Assembly: GCA_004563275.1 (NCBI GenBank)
Contig: SFSZ01000022.1
Location: 1 to 14,231, forward strand
Origin: a bacterium
Lineage (GTDB): Bacteria > Bacillota_I > Bacilli_A > RF39 > UBA660
Reading direction: 5' to 3'
Length of the DNA stretch: 14,231 bases
Part shown: piece by piece, positions 8,133 through 13,028 of the stretch
Layout of the letters: the number at the start of each line of letters is the position of its first letter
Numbering within the stretch: the stretch's first letter is position 1
Translations under genes and position numbers: made by a program
The notes under the pieces: generated by a model
What the model saw: the letters and a program-made list of their open reading frames with translations, nothing else
Database searches by the model: none
What the model was told of the DNA's origin: nothing

Positions 8133-8340
8133 TAGAGTCACACTCCTTTAAAACATTAACCATTAATTGACAATTCTTTAAATGCATCTTACTTAATTTT
8201 TTAAACTCTTTACAAACATCTTCATCTTTCAAAGAGTCTAAATAAAAATTAATCTTATTATAAGCATTCATATTCCAATTAAAAATATCTGTAATATAAG
8301 CCATATCTTTCGTAGATATCATACAAGGAATCTTTTTCAT
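8125..8340 (-). CDS. Small CotF-related coat-like protein
   Basis: Protein of 71 residues starting KKIPCMISTKDMAYITDIF. The pattern TKDMAYITDIFNWN, a helix, then a second helix ending HLKNCQLMVNVL, resembles the short helical-hairpin partners that accompany CotF-type genes. GGAGG ends 7 nt before the ATG at 8340, and this decides the start over an upstream in-frame ATG. It is transcribed first in the two-gene minus-strand operon. The two proteins may form heteromeric helical bundles. Three cysteines (5, 53, 67) could crosslink. The assignment rests on pattern and context and is weaker than for its neighbour. Confidence 0.65.
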   Translation of the reverse strand: MKKIPCMISTKDMAYITDIFNWNMNAYNKINFYLDSLKDEDVCKEFKKLSKMHLKNCQLMVNVLKECDSNE

Positions 8341-8401
8341 ATCATTACCTCCAACATTATTGTGCTCCAAAGCATAAAAAATATACTAAGAGTCAAAAAT
8401 A

Positions 8402-8410
8402 TGATAAAAT
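8402..8410 (+). promoter_or_regulatory. Probable tRNA promoter
   Basis: TGA followed by TAAAAT (8405-8410) is an extended -10 lying 11 bp before the tRNA's first base. No convincing -35 is visible. Confidence 0.4.
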
Positions 8411-8421
8411 ATAAATGTATT

Positions 8422-8497
8422 GCTGAAATAGCTCAATAGGTAGAGCAACTGAATCGTAATCAGTAGGTTGGGGGTTCGATTCCTCTTTTCAGCACCA
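8422..8497 (+). tRNA. tRNA-Thr (anticodon CGT), CCA encoded
   Basis: A full 76-nt cloverleaf. The acceptor GCTGAAA/TTTCAGC is perfect. The D arm is GCTC/GAGC, the anticodon stem ACTGA/TCAGT with loop ATCGTAA (anticodon CGT, reading ACG), and the T arm GGGGG/CCTCT has two G-U pairs with loop TTCGATT. The discriminator is A, and the CCA is encoded at 8495-8497. It is a single tRNA with its own terminator 12 nt downstream. Confidence 0.97.
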
Positions 8498-8509
8498 TAA
8501 AGAATTGAT

Positions 8510-8535
8510 ACGAACCCCACAAAGGTTCGTTTTTT
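8510..8535 (+). terminator. tRNA terminator
   Basis: ACGAACC and GGTTCGT form a 7-bp stem with a CCACAAA loop, followed by six T's. Its left arm with two loop bases, CGAACCCC, is also complementary to GGGGTTCG in the T arm of the tRNA just upstream. Confidence 0.8.
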
Positions 8536-8545
8536 CATATAATTA

Positions 8546-8554
8546 TGTTATAAT
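8546..8554 (+). promoter_or_regulatory. Extended -10 promoter for the WDGH-family gene
   Basis: TGT precedes a perfect TATAAT (8549-8554), 22 bp before the ATG at 8577. The -35 position falls in the T tract of the tRNA terminator. Confidence 0.5.
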
Positions 8555-8576
8555 AGAAAACATTGGATGTGATATT

Positions 8577-8969
8577 ATGTCAAAAACTGAAGATATTAAT
8601 AGCTTAATTATTGAAAGCAAACTTTCTGGAGAGATATCTACAAAAGAAATTAGTGATGGACATCATACTTTTGGAGAATTGTATAGACACAGAATAGCTT
8701 TATTTTGTACTTTATGTAATTTATTACCCGAAATATCATGGAAATCAAAAAAACATTTTGATGAAGAAAAGGATCCAATGTTTAATGATAACTTTATAGC
8801 AGGAATTAATACACCTGATGGTATCGTCACATATCATATTAAATTAAAATATTGGGAAATGTTTAGTATTCCAGAACTAGAAAGAGCGCCTAAATATGAT
8901 GGTTATGATTCGTCTGATGTTATTGAAAGAGTATATTCATTATCAAGAATAAAAAACAATAATAGATAA
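8577..8969 (+). CDS. WDGH-domain phage-type protein
   Basis: Protein of 130 residues. ISDGHHTFGELYRHR (25-39), SWKSKKHFDEEKDPMF, FIAGINTPDGIVTYHI and WEMFSIPELERAPKYDGYD follow the line of the small WDGH proteins found mostly in phages, where the hallmark is roughly PEWDGHTP; here it reads PKYDGYDS. Its molecular role is not established as far as I know. An upstream in-frame ATG at 8505 would put 24 codons inside the tRNA terminator, so I take 8577, which has GGATGTGAT just before it and a -10 at 8549. A lone phage-type gene beside a tRNA suggests a remnant of an integrated element, though no integrase or attachment repeat is visible. Confidence 0.75.
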   Translation: MSKTEDINSLIIESKLSGEISTKEISDGHHTFGELYRHRIALFCTLCNLLPEISWKSKKHFDEEKDPMFNDNFIAGINTPDGIVTYHIKLKYWEMFSIPELERAPKYDGYDSSDVIERVYSLSRIKNNNR

Positions 8970-9028
8970 ATATGAAATAAATTTTAAAAAATTACTAATT
9001 TGATATAGAAATATTTATAAACAGACTT

Positions 9029-9057
9029 TTGACAAAATCATATAAATGTGATATTAT
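9029..9057 (+). promoter_or_regulatory. Strong promoter of the convergent RNA
   Basis: TTGACA (9029-9034), a 17-bp spacer and TATTAT (9052-9057) preceded by TGA: the best sigma-A-type promoter in the window. It points at the 3' end of the minus-strand peptide gene. The predicted start is near 9064. Confidence 0.75.
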
Positions 9058-9063
9058 GAATAT

Positions 9064-9178
9064 GTCAAGGAAACTTGCATAAAATAAAAAAGGAAACATT
9101 CAGTTTTGACGAGTTGAATGTCTACCAAAATTTAATTTAGTTCGACATTTAATCTATGAAGATTAAGTGTCATTTTTT
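9064..9178 (+). ncRNA. Convergent RNA, candidate antisense antitoxin
   Basis: A short RNA of about 115 nt running from a strong promoter to a strong terminator, with no open reading frame of note. It contains a small GAAA-capped hairpin (CAAG/CTTG), a hairpin CATTCA/TGAATG at 9098-9120, and a terminator where GACATTTAATCT (9144-9155) pairs with AGATTAAGTGTC (9160-9171) over 12 bp with one G-U, followed by TTTTTTT. It overlaps the stop codon and the whole predicted 3' untranslated region of the minus-strand 30-residue gene, so it is antisense to it, as in the txpA/RatA and bsrG/SR4 pairs of Bacillus. Its role as an RNA antitoxin is inferred. Confidence 0.5.
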
Positions 9179-9179
9179 T
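9144..9179 (+). terminator. Terminator of the convergent RNA
   Basis: A 12-bp stem with a 4-nt loop followed by seven T's. It overlaps the last codons and the stop of the minus-strand peptide gene. Confidence 0.75.
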
Positions 9180-9262
9180 ATAACTGCTACCAATAAAGAT
9201 AGGAGAAATAAAATGATAGCAATGTATCTAAGAACTTTTATAACAAAAATTCTCTTCTTCAT
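9170..9262 (-). CDS. 30-residue hydrophobic membrane peptide, candidate type I toxin
   Basis: An ATG at 9262 follows AAAGGAGG with about 10 nt between. It encodes 30 residues: MKKRIFVIKVLRY, a hydrophobic core IAIILFLLSLLVAVI and KK at the end. A basic N-terminus, a single helix and a lysine tail are the shape of Fst/TxpA/BsrG-type membrane toxins, though small accessory membrane proteins look alike. Transcription probably starts near 9324 from TATAAT at 9337-9332 and ends near 9085 after a hairpin and T run. The Shine-Dalgarno (GGAGGT, 9277-9272) can pair with ACCTCT (9299-9294) just upstream, which would hide it. A convergent strong-promoter RNA covers the 3' end. Reality of the gene is well supported by the ribosome site; toxicity is inferred. 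Confidence 0.65.
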   Translation of the reverse strand: MKKRIFVIKVLRYIAIILFLLSLLVAVIKK

Positions 9263-9331
9263 TTTTATCAAACCTCCTTTCTTTTTCAAGATTAGAGGTA
9301 GACACTCAACAACCAAAGTTTCCTATATACA

Positions 9332-9360
9332 ATTATACTATTAATGAAAACTTTAAACAA
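9332..9360 (-). promoter_or_regulatory. Promoter of the peptide gene
   Basis: On the minus strand TTGTTT (9360-9355), a 17-bp spacer and TATAAT (9337-9332) give a moderate promoter, weaker than that of the convergent RNA. The mRNA would begin at about 9324, at the GGAAAC arm. Confidence 0.6.
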
Positions 9361-9361
9361 G

Positions 9362-9430
9362 GGAACATTGATATTTTTTTCGATGATTTTTAACTATAAA
9401 AACGTTATATAATTGTTAAAAAAATGTTCC
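9362..9430. promoter_or_regulatory. Inverted repeat GGAACATT-N53-AATGTTCC in the divergent promoter region
   Basis: GGAACATT (9362-9369) and AATGTTCC (9423-9430) are a perfect 8-bp inverted pair. The left copy abuts the -35 of the minus-strand peptide promoter, and the right copy overlaps the -35 position of the rightward promoter with TATAAT at 9450-9455. This symmetry suggests shared control of two divergent transcripts by one dimeric regulator or by looping. That is inference. Confidence 0.4.
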
Positions 9431-9449
9431 ATTTTTGTGAAAAAAGCAG

Positions 9450-9455
9450 TATAAT
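9450..9455 (+). promoter_or_regulatory. -10 element of the second small RNA
   Basis: A perfect TATAAT. The -35 position (9427-9432, TTCCAT) is poor and overlaps the AATGTTCC repeat arm. The expected start is near 9462. Confidence 0.45.
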
Positions 9456-9461
9456 TGCTTT

Positions 9462-9597
9462 GTACTGAAGTGCGTATAAATAATTTTATTTAGGGTTCGG
9501 TATCTAAACCCTAAAGGCACCATAAGAGTTTCACTTGAACTGTCAAAAGGTCAAGTTTTATAAAGGAAAATCACTGTTTTAGAAGAGTGATTTTTTG
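9462..9597 (+). ncRNA. Candidate structured small RNA or leader, unidentified
   Basis: About 135 nt between a TATAAT and a terminator. GTGC (9471-9474) can pair with GCAC (9518-9521) and encloses a long hairpin TTTAGGGTT/AACCCTAAA (9489-9516). Next is a hairpin ACTTGA/TCAAGT (9534-9556), then the terminator at 9569-9597. There is no reading frame with a ribosome site. I cannot assign it to a known riboswitch or small RNA family. Because it precedes the ABC operon it could be an attenuator, but that operon appears to have its own promoter near 9725, so an independent RNA is equally possible. Confidence 0.4.
9569..9597 (+). terminator. Terminator of the second small RNA
   Basis: AATCACT (9569-9575) pairs with AGTGATT (9586-9592) over 7 bp, and T's run to 9596. 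Confidence 0.7.
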
Positions 9598-9666
9598 TTT
9601 AATTTAAATTTTGTAGTGAAATGAGTAAGTGATATTTATAAAATAGAAATGCCTGATAAAAATTGA

Positions 9667-9721
9667 ACGGAAAAAATATAGAAATCAATCAGGAATGAAT
9701 CGGAAAATAATCGGAAACTTA
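9667..9721 (+). repeat. 11-bp-phased TCGGAAA repeat array (copy B)
   Basis: TCGGAAA occurs at 9700 and 9711 and TCAGGAA at 9689, each 11 bp apart. Weaker members sit in phase at 9678 and 9667 (ACGGAAA). The heptamer and period match the array at 144-187. Here the array ends 4-9 bp before the TATAAT elements at 9725 and 9730, so it covers the -35 zone of the ABC efflux operon, the place for an activator of the OmpR type. The operon's regulator is not encoded nearby. Confidence 0.6.
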
Positions 9722-9724
9722 TGA

Positions 9725-9735
9725 TATAATATAAT
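9725..9735 (+). promoter_or_regulatory. Promoter -10 of the ABC efflux operon
   Basis: Two overlapping TATAAT hexamers (9725-9730 and 9730-9735) with no -35 consensus upstream. The TCGGAAA array occupies that position, suggesting activator-dependent transcription. Confidence 0.55.
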
Positions 9736-9774
9736 CAGATAGAAAAATAGTAATTTGAAAGTGAGTTGATAATC

Positions 9775-10647
9775 ATGTGTAAGGTTGTTTTGAAAATTAA
9801 TAATTTAACAAAATACTATAAAAAAGTCAAAGGAATTGAAAATTTATCTTTGTCATTAAATGAGGGCGAAATATTTGGACTTATCGGGCCTAATGGTGCA
9901 GGTAAATCTACAACAATAAGGACAATACTAAATCTAATAAATAAAACAAGTGGTATTGTATACATCAATGGTAAAGAATTTAATAAAGATGATATAGAAA
10001 CTAAGAAGTTAATTGGTTATTTACCTAGTGAAGTATCTTTATATGAAGATTTAACTGTAAAAGAAATGATAGATTATCATGAGTCTTATTATACTACATC
10101 AAAAAAGAGAAGAAGTGAATTAATTAAAATTTTTAAATTAGATGAAACTAAAAAAATAGAAGATTTATCTTTTGGAAATTTAAAAAAGCTAGGAATAGTA
10201 TTGGCTTTTTTACATGAACCAAAAATACTAATACTTGATGAACCTACTAGTGGACTTGATCCGATTATGCAACAAGAATTTTACAAATTATTACTCGAAG
10301 AGAAGAAGAAAAATACAACGATTATTTATTCAACACATATTCTAAGTGAAGTATCTAAAATATGTGATAGAGTAGGAATTATTAGAGAAGGTAAACTAAT
10401 AAAAGTTGAAAAAATAGAAGAATTATGTAATAAAAATATGGGATATATTACTATAATGAGTAATGATATAGATAAAATAATAAAAGATTTTGCAATAAAG
10501 CCTGATATAATTGATAAAAAAACAATTAAGTTTCCAAATAACTTTGAATATAATGATCTAATAAAAAAATTATCAAAATATAATATATCAAAATTATTAA
10601 TAGAAGATATGAATTTAGAAGATGTATTACTTCATTATTATAATTAG
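9775..10647 (+). CDS. ABC-2-type efflux transporter, ATP-binding protein
   Basis: ATPase of 290 residues that powers the adjacent membrane permease. Walker A GPNGAGKST is at 38-46, Walker B ILILDE at 151-156 with PTSGLDP after it, and the H-loop His at 188 (STHILSE). The signature is LSFGN (131-135) followed by LKKLG in place of LSGGM.QRL, and LPSE (83-86) stands at the Q-loop position. Both deviations are typical of the bacitracin/lantibiotic-type efflux group (LSLGNKKKVG-like), so the protein is probably active. The ATG at 9775 is chosen over a TTG at 9766 because AAAGTGAG lies about 9 nt before it. The permease starts 9 bp downstream. The exported compound is unknown; an antimicrobial peptide is a guess from the family. 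Confidence 0.9.
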   Translation: MCKVVLKINNLTKYYKKVKGIENLSLSLNEGEIFGLIGPNGAGKSTTIRTILNLINKTSGIVYINGKEFNKDDIETKKLIGYLPSEVSLYEDLTVKEMIDYHESYYTTSKKRRSELIKIFKLDETKKIEDLSFGNLKKLGIVLAFLHEPKILILDEPTSGLDPIMQQEFYKLLLEEKKKNTTIIYSTHILSEVSKICDRVGIIREGKLIKVEKIEELCNKNMGYITIMSNDIDKIIKDFAIKPDIIDKKTIKFPNNFEYNDLIKKLSKYNISKLLIEDMNLEDVLLHYYN

Positions 10648-10656
10648 GAGGATGCT

Positions 10657-10974
10657 ATGTTTAAAAGAGAATTAAAATGTAATTTTAAAAATTTTATGAT
10701 TTGGACAATTATTATATTGGTATTATTTGGTGTAGTTTTTGCTATATATCCTTCAATTGCTTCTAGTGATAATATTAAATCAATTGATGAATTAGCACAA
10801 ATATTTCCGCCAGAAATATTGTCGGCATTTAATATGGATATTGCATCACTTTCTACAATGTTTGGATGGCTAAAGTCTGAAGGGTTTGTAATGATATTAT
10901 TAATAAACTTAATAATATTAATGCTAAAGGATATGAAAAGAAAAGTTCTAGAAATCTTTTACAAAAGATATTAG
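10657..10974 (+). pseudogene. ABC-2 permease, truncated after about 83 residues
   Basis: GGAGG just upstream and the 9-bp spacing after the ATPase mark this as the transporter's membrane subunit. Residues 1-83 look normal: FKRELKCNFKNF, a transmembrane helix, AIYPSIASSDNIKSIDELAQ, FPPEILSAFNMDIASL, FGWLKSEGFVMILLI. Permeases of this family run to roughly 250 residues or more with six helices; here the family-like sequence stops in the second helix. The remaining 22 residues (from NLIILMLK to the stop at 10974) are an out-of-frame reading of the phage-like sequence that begins near 10905. As written it cannot form a channel. The cause is either a chimeric assembly join or a real recombination. 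Confidence 0.8.
10880..10925. other. Junction between bacterial and phage-like sequence
   Basis: Left of about 10905 the permease frame codes normally. Right of it another frame becomes coding and reads LNNINAKGYEKKSSRN then LLQKILELMSKIFGWG into the downstream ORF, open since the stop at 10878-10880. Both genes are broken at one point. I see no target-site duplication, integrase or att-like repeat. The join lies in very AT-rich sequence (TTATTAATAAACTTAATAATATTAAT). Confidence 0.75.
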
Positions 10975-10979
10975 AACTT

Positions 10980-12950
10980 ATGAGTAAAATTTTTGGTTGG
11001 GGTGTTAGAAAAGGTAGTCTTTATGAAAAAGAACTTTATACTCTTCGCCAAAATTTTAAAGAAGCTAGTGAAAATAAAACTGCTATAGAAGAATTACCTA
11101 AAACAGAAGATAATGTTAATAAAGATAATGAAGTTACAGATAATGCAAATAATAGTCAAACTGAAACAAATACTACAACACAAGAACAAACTGTTACACA
11201 AACTGTAGTTCCTCCTACAACTCCTAGTAAACTTAGTCAGTTTGGAACTTATACAAGACGTGGAACTCGTGGTAAATTTAAAAGTAGTGTTACTGAAATA
11301 AAAGAGTCTGTTATGAATGATTATTCTGATGAAATGAATAATATTAAACAACAAGCTATTGCTAATGGAACTTTTATGAAAGCTCCTAATGGTAAACCTA
11401 CTAATCTTACTGAAAGACAATGGTTACAAGTTAGAACTAAAGCATTTAAAAGATGGTTTGGTGATTGGGAAAAAGAATATACACCTCCAACACAATATAG
11501 TTTATCTACTTGGGAAAGAACAGGAGAGTATGTAGATGTACTTGAAAAAGATTTTTTGGGGAATACTTATTCTACTTCTAAGGAAATATTATCTCATCCA
11601 GTAGAAAGAAAAGAACCTACAAAAGAAGACCCATTTGGGTTTAATAGTAAAGGAGTATCTAAAACTATAAAGATAGGAACATTGGTAAATAAAGAAAATC
11701 CTCTAAATGGAATATGCCAATTTACAGCACAAAGAATACAAGCTTTTTTAAAGGATAGATATAATATTGATGCTCATATTAATATTATAAATGCAAAAAG
11801 TCCTGTTACTGAAAAAATAATAACTCATTATGTAGTAGCATTGAGTATTGATGGTAAACCTTATATATATGATATGCCTCAAACTGAATTTATTTCTACA
11901 AATGGAAATACATTCAATGTTGGTAATAAAGAATATAATGAAGCTGTTATTACAAAAGAATATACTCCTAGATTAATTGCAATTACAAAAGAGTCTTTAT
12001 TGAAAAATTATGGAGATTCTAATAGTATTCAAATATCTGTTATTGAGAATACAGCTAAATTAAGCGGTAATATTAAATTATCAGATATTGAAGCAAGTTA
12101 TATTCCTGCATATTCTTCAAATGCTTCAAAAGTAGTGGATGAAAATGGTGAACCTTTGGTTGTTTATCATACTAGAGACTCTTTCAAAGGAAAAGATTTT
12201 AATATTTTTGATACTACCATAGAAGGAAGAAAATCTGCTATTTATGCGACTAATGATAGAAAAATGTCTTCTTCTTATTGGAAATTTGGTAATAACAGAA
12301 AAACACTTGAAAACTTATATACTTTAAGTCTAGTAGGTGATATTAATAAAATAGATATAGACCCATTTACTGGAGAACCTTTTAAAAATTCAGAAAGTTA
12401 TCATTATACTCAGTTAATAAAACTATTAAATGAATTAGATATTAAAATAGATGATACAAAAAATACTTATACACAAAATGAAATTAAAGCTCTTTATAAT
12501 AATTTAAAAGAACAAGCTGAATTAGAAGATTTGAAATCACTATTTGTAAATATTAAAAATCCTATCATAATTGAAGGAAATGATGCTTATTGGAATAAGA
12601 TTGTTTTTGGTAAAGAAATATTATCTACTAGAAAAATAGAAGATAAATTTAGAAATTCTGAATATGATCGTATAATATTTAAAAATATTAAAGATTGGGG
12701 AGGATATGATGTTGATAATGTTTATGCAGCTAATGTATATGCTATGTATAATCCTAATCAAATAAAATCAGCTACTGATAATATAGGTACTTTTTCTACT
12801 ACTGATAATGATATTCGTCATAGTTCTATTACTGAACAGACTGCTAAAGTAGCCTCTATTTCTACATTTACTGACAGACTACCAATATCGCAACAAGCCA
12901 AATTTGCCACTATGGTGGGTCAAGGGGACGTTAAAATATCTTGTATGTAG
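10980..12950 (+). CDS. Phage polyvalent-type protein with ART-like domain, 5'-truncated
   Basis: From the first in-frame ATG there are 656 residues, but the frame is open back to 10881 and reads as protein, so the true N-terminus is missing. After a Thr/Asn/Gln-rich linker (about 35-85) comes LTERQWLQVRTKAFKRWFGDW (143-163), a segment seen in large multidomain phage proteins. Residues about 220-340 hold NGICQFTA (Cys 246), THYVVAL (His 283) and YIYDMPQ (Asp 298), the order of a papain-like Cys-His-Asp triad. Residues about 383-618 (SKVVDENGEPLVVYHT, FDTT...IYATND, YDRIIFKN, NPNQIKSATDNIGTF, NDIRHS) match the ART-PolyVal pattern, an ADP-ribosyltransferase-like domain often at the end of such proteins. 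No Shine-Dalgarno precedes the ATG. The target is unknown. Origin in a crAss-like phage is inferred. Confidence 0.75.
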   Translation: MSKIFGWGVRKGSLYEKELYTLRQNFKEASENKTAIEELPKTEDNVNKDNEVTDNANNSQTETNTTTQEQTVTQTVVPPTTPSKLSQFGTYTRRGTRGKFKSSVTEIKESVMNDYSDEMNNIKQQAIANGTFMKAPNGKPTNLTERQWLQVRTKAFKRWFGDWEKEYTPPTQYSLSTWERTGEYVDVLEKDFLGNTYSTSKEILSHPVERKEPTKEDPFGFNSKGVSKTIKIGTLVNKENPLNGICQFTAQRIQAFLKDRYNIDAHINIINAKSPVTEKIITHYVVALSIDGKPYIYDMPQTEFISTNGNTFNVGNKEYNEAVITKEYTPRLIAITKESLLKNYGDSNSIQISVIENTAKLSGNIKLSDIEASYIPAYSSNASKVVDENGEPLVVYHTRDSFKGKDFNIFDTTIEGRKSAIYATNDRKMSSSYWKFGNNRKTLENLYTLSLVGDINKIDIDPFTGEPFKNSESYHYTQLIKLLNELDIKIDDTKNTYTQNEIKALYNNLKEQAELEDLKSLFVNIKNPIIIEGNDAYWNKIVFGKEILSTRKIEDKFRNSEYDRIIFKNIKDWGGYDVDNVYAANVYAMYNPNQIKSATDNIGTFSTTDNDIRHSSITEQTAKVASISTFTDRLPISQQAKFATMVGQGDVKISCM

Positions 12951-13028
12951 GATTGTTCATTCAACAAAATAAAGTAGCTCAAATCGACCAAAAATATATT
13001 ATAAATAATTTAATTTAATAATACTATT

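Larger units (their letters stand above)
9092..9323. repeat. Inverted repeat at the two ends of the peptide transcription unit
   Basis: GGAAAC plus TTGAATGTCTACC at 9092-9126 is matched on the other strand by GGAAAC plus TTGAGTGTCTACC at 9323-9297. Within the peptide mRNA the 5'-terminal arm can pair with the 3'-terminal arm over 13 bp (one G-U) plus 6 bp, nearly flush with both ends of the RNA. The parts between the conserved blocks differ in length (16 and 8 nt), which argues for an RNA structure rather than simple transposon ends. Confidence 0.65.

Noticed and set aside
8471..8518. Attachment-site duplication at the tRNA-Thr 3' end
   Set aside because: CGAACCCC downstream is complementary to the T-arm rather than a direct repeat of the tRNA end, and it is part of the terminator stem. 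No second copy of the tRNA 3' end was seen.
8505..8576. Upstream start for the WDGH-family gene
   Set aside because: The extra 24 codons cover the tRNA terminator and the promoter, so they cannot be part of the natural protein.
9092..9126. Purine-type riboswitch, because of the TCTACC block
   Set aside because: The P3 arm, the conserved TAAA loop and the closing GACTA segment are missing, and the same block is present as an inverted copy elsewhere.
9092..9323. Miniature inverted-repeat transposable element (MITE)
   Set aside because: Inverted arms are present, but their inner parts differ in length and I see no target-site duplication. Promoters and terminators aligned with the arms fit an RNA-based module better. 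Not fully excluded without a genome-wide copy count.
9156..9344. Plus-strand reading frame of 62 codons in the toxin-like region
   Set aside because: It starts inside the terminator of the convergent RNA with no Shine-Dalgarno before its start. It is the antisense shadow of the minus-strand 30-codon gene, which has a strong ribosome site.
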